DNA from: Nitrospira lenta
GTDB lineage: Bacteria > Nitrospirota > Nitrospiria > Nitrospirales > Nitrospiraceae
Direction: 5' to 3'
Length of the DNA: 64,000 bases
Assembly (NCBI RefSeq): GCF_900403705.1
Contig: NZ_OUNR01000001.1
Coordinates: 496,001-560,000 of the forward strand
Positions 60,860 to 64,000 of the stretch are shown one piece after another (positions within the stretch are counted from its first letter, which is position 1; every line of letters starts with the position of its first letter). The notes below the pieces were generated by a model. That model had not been told where the DNA came from and made no database searches. It saw only the letters and a program-made list of their open reading frames with translations. The position numbers and the translations under genes were made by a program.

Positions 60860-61309
60860 TCAGTTCACCTTACCATGCACATACTGACTAACCAACTCCT
60901 CAAGATCCAGACCGGACTCGGTATCCCGAATAGTATCACCGGGCTTCAACGGATCTCCGCCGCCGCCGGGCGACAGCGCCAGAAATTTTTCCCCGATAAT
61001 CCCTCTCGTTTTGATCGACGCAATAGTATCCGTATAGAGCTTGACCCCGTTGTCGACGGCGAGCGTGACGATTGCGCGATCTTCCTTGAGCGCGATACTC
61101 CTCACACGCCCCACCTCCACACCCGCAATTTCAATGGTTGCTCCCGATTTCAGGCCGGTCGCGGTATTGAACAACGCGGTGACTTCATACAGATCGCCGC
61201 CGATCACCTCCAGCTTCCCCAGCTTAATAGAGAGGTAGCCCAGACACAGGATCCCGACCAGGACAAACGCGCCGACCACCAGTTCGAGCTTGGTATTTTC
61301 CATCGCCAT
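60860..61309 (-). CDS. mlaD: MlaD-type MCE protein
   Basis: A 149-residue lipid-binding MCE subunit with one N-terminal membrane helix (LVVGAFVLVGILCLGYLSI) and one MCE domain (DLYEVTALFNTATGLKSGATIEIAGVEVG; IGEKFLALSPGGGGDPLKPGD). It forms the hexameric ring on MlaFE through which lipids pass. Length matches single-MCE MlaD (about 180) slightly shortened at the C-terminus. Confidence 0.93.
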   Translation of the reverse strand: MAMENTKLELVVGAFVLVGILCLGYLSIKLGKLEVIGGDLYEVTALFNTATGLKSGATIEIAGVEVGRVRSIALKEDRAIVTLAVDNGVKLYTDTIASIKTRGIIGEKFLALSPGGGGDPLKPGDTIRDTESGLDLEELVSQYVHGKVN

Positions 61310-61316
61310 ACTCCCG

Positions 61317-62075
61317 TTACGAGCTTGCAGCGGCGCCGGACAGCACGACCGGCCCCCCGACTGAAATAAATTCCTGGATCTCCGGATCTGTCGTTCGTAT
61401 GAATTCGGCAGGCGGGGCCATCACCGCAATCCGTCCCTGTTTCAACATGGCAACGTAGTCGGAGAAGAAGAAAATCTCCGGAATTTCATGACTGACCATG
61501 ACCGCCGTAAACCCAAACTGCCGCTGCGTCTTGGTAATCAACTCATGAATGGATTTCGCCATCAATGGATCCAACCCCGTGGTCGGTTCATCGAACAACA
61601 CAATCTCAGGCCGCATCACCAACGCACGCGCCAATCCGGCGCGCTTTCTCATCCCGCCGCTGAGCTCAGCCGGAAATTTGTGCCCCATGCCGGCTAATCC
61701 GACCTGTTCAAGTATCTCGTCCACTCGCGTCGCCACCTCGGGACCCTTCATCCGCAGCTTTTCCTTTAAGGGAAAGGCCACGTTCTCAAAGACGGACATC
61801 GAGTCGAACAGCGCCGCCCCCTGGAACAACATCGCAAATTGCTTCCGCACTTCATTCAACGGCCGGCCGCGCAGATGGGAGATATCGATATCCCCGACCC
61901 AAACCTGTCCCTCGTCCGGCTGGAGCAGTCCGATCATGTGCTTCAACAGCACACTCTTCCCTTCTCCGCTGCGCCCGATAATCGTCGTCAACTTTCCGGA
62001 AGGGATCGTGAGGTCAACCCCTCGCAACACGGCCTGCGTCCCTAACGTTTTTTTGACACCGACAAGCTTGAGCAT
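61317..62075 (-). CDS. mlaF: MlaF-type ABC ATPase
   Basis: A 252-residue ATPase of the lipid-transport ABC system. Walker A GRSGEGKS, Q-loop FQGAALFDS, signature LSGGMRKRAGLARAL and Walker B IVLFDEPTTGLDP, as in MlaF. The ATG at MLKLVGVKKT is two bases after the mlaE stop and was preferred to an earlier in-frame start inside mlaE. Confidence 0.94.
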   Translation of the reverse strand: MLKLVGVKKTLGTQAVLRGVDLTIPSGKLTTIIGRSGEGKSVLLKHMIGLLQPDEGQVWVGDIDISHLRGRPLNEVRKQFAMLFQGAALFDSMSVFENVAFPLKEKLRMKGPEVATRVDEILEQVGLAGMGHKFPAELSGGMRKRAGLARALVMRPEIVLFDEPTTGLDPLMAKSIHELITKTQRQFGFTAVMVSHEIPEIFFFSDYVAMLKQGRIAVMAPPAEFIRTTDPEIQEFISVGGPVVLSGAAASS

Positions 62076-62077
62076 GC

Positions 62078-62845
62078 TTACAACAAGATCGACGTCAGGA
62101 AATAATCCCACACCAGGATCAACACCGAAGACAACACCACCGCCTCAGTCGTCGCCGAACCCAATCCCTCGGCACTCATCCGGGTATAGAAGCCCTTGTA
62201 GCAGCAGACCCAGCTGATGATCAATCCGAAGCTGATCGACTTGAGGATACCGCCGTAAATATCTTTCCATTCGACAGCGGACTCAATCGATGTCCAGTAG
62301 GATCCGGCATTGACGCCGAGCAAATCCACACCGACCAAATAGCCGCCGTAAATCCCGACGACGTCGAACAGCGCCACCAGCAACGGCACGCCGATCAAGC
62401 CCCCGATTATTTTTGGCGCAATCAGATATTGAAGCGGATTGATCGCCATAGTATCGAGCGCGTCGATCTGTTCCGTGATGCGCATAATGCCGATTTCAGC
62501 GGTCATGGCGGAACCGGCCCGAGCCGTTACCATCAGCGCCGCTAACACAGGTCCGAGCTCACGAATCATACTCAACGCCACGGCGGACCCGAGCAATCCC
62601 TCAGAACCGAACTTCCGCAACGTGTAATAGCCCTGAAGGGCGAGCACCATGCCGGTGAATCCGGCCGTCAACACGACAACGAATGTGGATTTATAGCCGA
62701 TGAAGTGCAGCTGTTTGACGAACTGGAAGAACCGAAACGGCGGTCGCAGCAACCACCCGAACGATGACACGAGAAAAATGAGCATCCGCCCCATTTCCCG
62801 GACATTTCGCAAGACCGGCCGCCCTATTGCTGCAAGCACTGTCAT
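62078..62845 (-). CDS. mlaE: MlaE-type ABC permease
   Basis: A 255-residue integral membrane permease. Family blocks: FTGMVLALQGYYTLRKFGSEG, MIRELGPVLAALMVTARAGSAMTAEIG and MRITEQIDALDTMAINPLQYL. Its ATG overlaps the TGA of a 37-codon mini-ORF that repeats its own N-terminus, so translation may be coupled through that frame to hpnG. Confidence 0.95.
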   Translation of the reverse strand: MTVLAAIGRPVLRNVREMGRMLIFLVSSFGWLLRPPFRFFQFVKQLHFIGYKSTFVVVLTAGFTGMVLALQGYYTLRKFGSEGLLGSAVALSMIRELGPVLAALMVTARAGSAMTAEIGIMRITEQIDALDTMAINPLQYLIAPKIIGGLIGVPLLVALFDVVGIYGGYLVGVDLLGVNAGSYWTSIESAVEWKDIYGGILKSISFGLIISWVCCYKGFYTRMSAEGLGSATTEAVVLSSVLILVWDYFLTSILL

Positions 62846-63017
62846 GATCTCATCGTCCTGTGTACATCGAGCCTGGCTCTGAACCGAGCATCGGCCACGA
62901 TCCGCGCTCGGACAGATCGCAAGATCGGCCGCCCTATTGCTGCGAGCACTGTCATGATCTCATCGTCCTGTGGGAATCCGGCCCGACTCCGAATCGAGCA
63001 TTGATCACGGTCCGCAG
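62800..63017. repeat. Tandem duplication of the hpnG/mlaE junction, period 110 bp
   Basis: Positions 62800-62907 and 62910-63017 are two copies of the last 20 or so codons of hpnG plus the first 14 or so codons of mlaE. Over the central 56 bases (62807-62862 against 62917-62972) only two differ. Each copy contains the ATGA stop/start overlap. Much younger than the two duplications in the proteasome locus. Confidence 0.92.
62842..62955 (-). CDS. 37-residue mini-ORF at the hpnG/mlaE duplication
   Basis: Opens with an ATG overlapping the hpnG stop and closes with a TGA overlapping the mlaE ATG. It reads MTVLAAIGRPILRSVRARIV (MlaE-like: MTVLAAIGRPVLRNV) and ends RLDVHRTMRS (HpnG-like: GPDSHRTMRS). 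It is open because the 110-bp duplication happens to leave the stop in frame. Translation is plausible because the start context is the same as that of mlaE; a function for the peptide is not implied. Confidence 0.4.
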   Translation of the reverse strand: MTVLAAIGRPILRSVRARIVADARFRARLDVHRTMRS

Positions 63018-63806
63018 GCTGTTCGTGAGCGTCGCCGCCGCAACGGCGCTTTGCCGCCGCAGCCGGTTAAGCCCTAACAAGCTCGACGGATGCACAAGTA
63101 GGGACCCTAGGCCTTTCACCCACCCAGTGGGCCTGAGAAACAGATTGAAGTCAAGAGGCAGTTCTTCCAGAACTAAGTCCGACACTGACCGCACGATAAG
63201 GAACGGCACCTGAGCCGCCTTCGCCTCACTCGCCAGCGCCGCGCTCTCCATATCCAACCCCGTCGCGTGCGTGCGTTCCGCCAGCGCCACTTTCTCCGCG
63301 GCGCGGTAGATGATGCGGTCCGCGGAGATAAACGCGCCGGCGGTGGCGCGGACCTCGTTTCCGCTGAACAATGCGCACCACCGCTGCCGCTCGTCTCCCG
63401 CCATCTCAAGATAGTCGAGCGACCCTCCGTCACGAATCGGCGCCACGGTAGTTCCAATCAAAATATCGCCGATGGCGGACGGCACCAGCGCGCAGGCGAA
63501 TCCACTTGAAATAACCAAGGCAAAGGCCTGTTGAGACAGAACGTCCCGCGCAGCGGCATGCGCCCGCTGCGGGCCCACCCCGGTCTGAATCACCCAGCAT
63601 TCATTCCCGCCTACCGACGCGCAATACCGCGGTCGCCCCTGTAGCTTGTCCGTATGGCCTCCGGGAACGGCGGCCCGCACCGCGGCAAACTCCCAGACGG
63701 TCGCGACAAAAATCACCAAGCTGATGGGGACCGGAGAAGCGACAGGAGGAGCAGACGGCACCGTCGTCGGAACGTGCGCGTCCGTCAATGATCGAACCGA
63801 TAGCAA
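62952..63806 (-). CDS. hpnG: HpnG-type adenosylhopane nucleosidase
   Basis: A 284-residue member of the nucleoside phosphorylase/MTA-SAH nucleosidase fold, expected to remove adenine from adenosylhopane made by HpnH, giving ribosylhopane. Motifs: VIQTGVGPQRAHAAAR, VISSGFACAL and the substrate-binding GLDMESAALASEAK; the SVSDLVLEELPLDFN block matches HpnG. Start codon is TTG, and a second TTG six codons later is also possible; the gene overlaps the shc end by 22 bases. C-terminal codons are duplicated downstream. Confidence 0.88.
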   Translation of the reverse strand: MLSVRSLTDAHVPTTVPSAPPVASPVPISLVIFVATVWEFAAVRAAVPGGHTDKLQGRPRYCASVGGNECWVIQTGVGPQRAHAAARDVLSQQAFALVISSGFACALVPSAIGDILIGTTVAPIRDGGSLDYLEMAGDERQRWCALFSGNEVRATAGAFISADRIIYRAAEKVALAERTHATGLDMESAALASEAKAAQVPFLIVRSVSDLVLEELPLDFNLFLRPTGWVKGLGSLLVHPSSLLGLNRLRRQSAVAAATLTNSLRTVINARFGVGPDSHRTMRS

Positions 63807-64000
63807 CCGGAAGACTCAACCTGTTCCTGAAGCTCTTCTGACCGCATGCGGCCCCGCGACCGGAGATTGCGATACATCGCGAGCGCCCACAGAGGAAAAT
63901 ACTGGCAGTACCAGTGGTAGCGAAGATAGAACACCCGCGGAAAGCCCGTGCCGGTGTGCATGACTTCTTCCCAAGAGCCGTCCTTGAGCTGATGCCTCAA
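63785..64000 (-). CDS. shc: Squalene-hopene cyclase, C-terminal end only
   Basis: About 71 residues of the C-terminus are visible: DGSWEEVMHTGTGFPRVFYL and RYHWYCQYFPLWALAMYRNL are the conserved last repeat of squalene-hopene cyclases, which fold squalene into hopene/hopanol. The catalytic DxDD lies outside the window to the right. Its stop overlaps the start of hpnG, so cyclisation and side-chain addition are on one transcript. Confidence 0.9.
   Translation of the reverse strand: MRHQLKDGSWEEVMHTGTGFPRVFYLRYHWYCQYFPLWALAMYRNLRSRGRMRSEELQEQVESSGCYRFDH

Noticed and set aside
1-64000. CRISPR arrays, rRNA genes, complete insertion sequences, prophage genes
   Set aside because: I found no direct repeats with regular spacers, no rRNA motifs, no transposase or integrase frames and no phage structural genes. 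The repeats present are short palindromes and gene-junction duplications.

Overview
The window looks like a piece of a Nitrospira-type (Nitrospirota) chromosome. Three things point there: a Gram-negative envelope gene set (Mla lipid transport, Omp85-like protein, RND pump, lipoprotein cytochromes) beside a complete bacterial 20S proteasome locus whose ubiquitin-like modifier has the UBact-type ending Arg-Thr-Gly-Glu; a respiratory cluster with two large cytochrome bd-like oxidase subunits, a bc-type complex and several c-type cytochromes plus a heme-b gamma-type subunit; and hopanoid genes. No 16S or nxrA/nxrB lies in the window, so the genus is an inference.

Layout. 0-9 kb (minus strand): one compact unit, HD protein, YjbQ, HtrA protease, Mpa ATPase, Dop, UBact, PrcB, PrcA, PafA. 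9.2-19.4 kb (plus): a secreted protein, a HIT protein, then a TPR/Sel1 protein, a membrane CHASE2 sigma-54 activator, a sigma-54 promoter with an upstream palindrome, a glycosyltransferase-2/DMF-like fusion and an acyltransferase, which together look like a regulated surface-polysaccharide module. 19.5-29.1 kb (minus): accessory DNA with small enzymes (Nudix, GNAT, VOC, SDR), toxin-antitoxin-like genes (HigA, DUF2283, BrnT pair), gene remnants, a REP-like palindrome and a cassette of NYN nuclease, DUF5343 protein, Swt1-type HEPN protein and a secreted protein, which looks by eye more AT-rich than its surroundings. 29.1-29.8 kb is non-coding with inverted repeats. 29.8-33.4 kb (plus): OmpA-like protein, VIT/VWA sortase substrate and its class GN sortase. 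33.4-40.2 kb: CusA-like RND pump, tRNA-Thr, a pseudo-caspase and a UbiA prenyltransferase. 40.3-51.7 kb (minus): an eleven-gene respiratory operon. 51.9-64 kb (minus): two small proteins, hpnH, tRNA-Cys, ispG, dxs, DUF3187 and Omp85-like outer-membrane proteins, mlaC-D-F-E, hpnG and the end of shc. This last block joins isoprenoid precursor supply (dxs, ispG), hopanoid synthesis (shc, hpnG, hpnH) and outer-membrane lipid transport.

The most unexpected pattern is structural. At three gene junctions (prcB/prcA, prcA/pafA, hpnG/mlaE) the boundary between two adjacent genes has been tandemly duplicated (periods 97, 146 and 110 bp). Two of these leave an intact mini-gene of 34 or 37 codons whose start overlaps the upstream stop and whose stop overlaps the downstream start. 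The third has decayed. Other points of interest are the NYN-DUF5343-HEPN cassette, the CHASE2 activator with a matching sigma-54 promoter, the glycosyltransferase fusion and the catalytically dead caspase-like protein.
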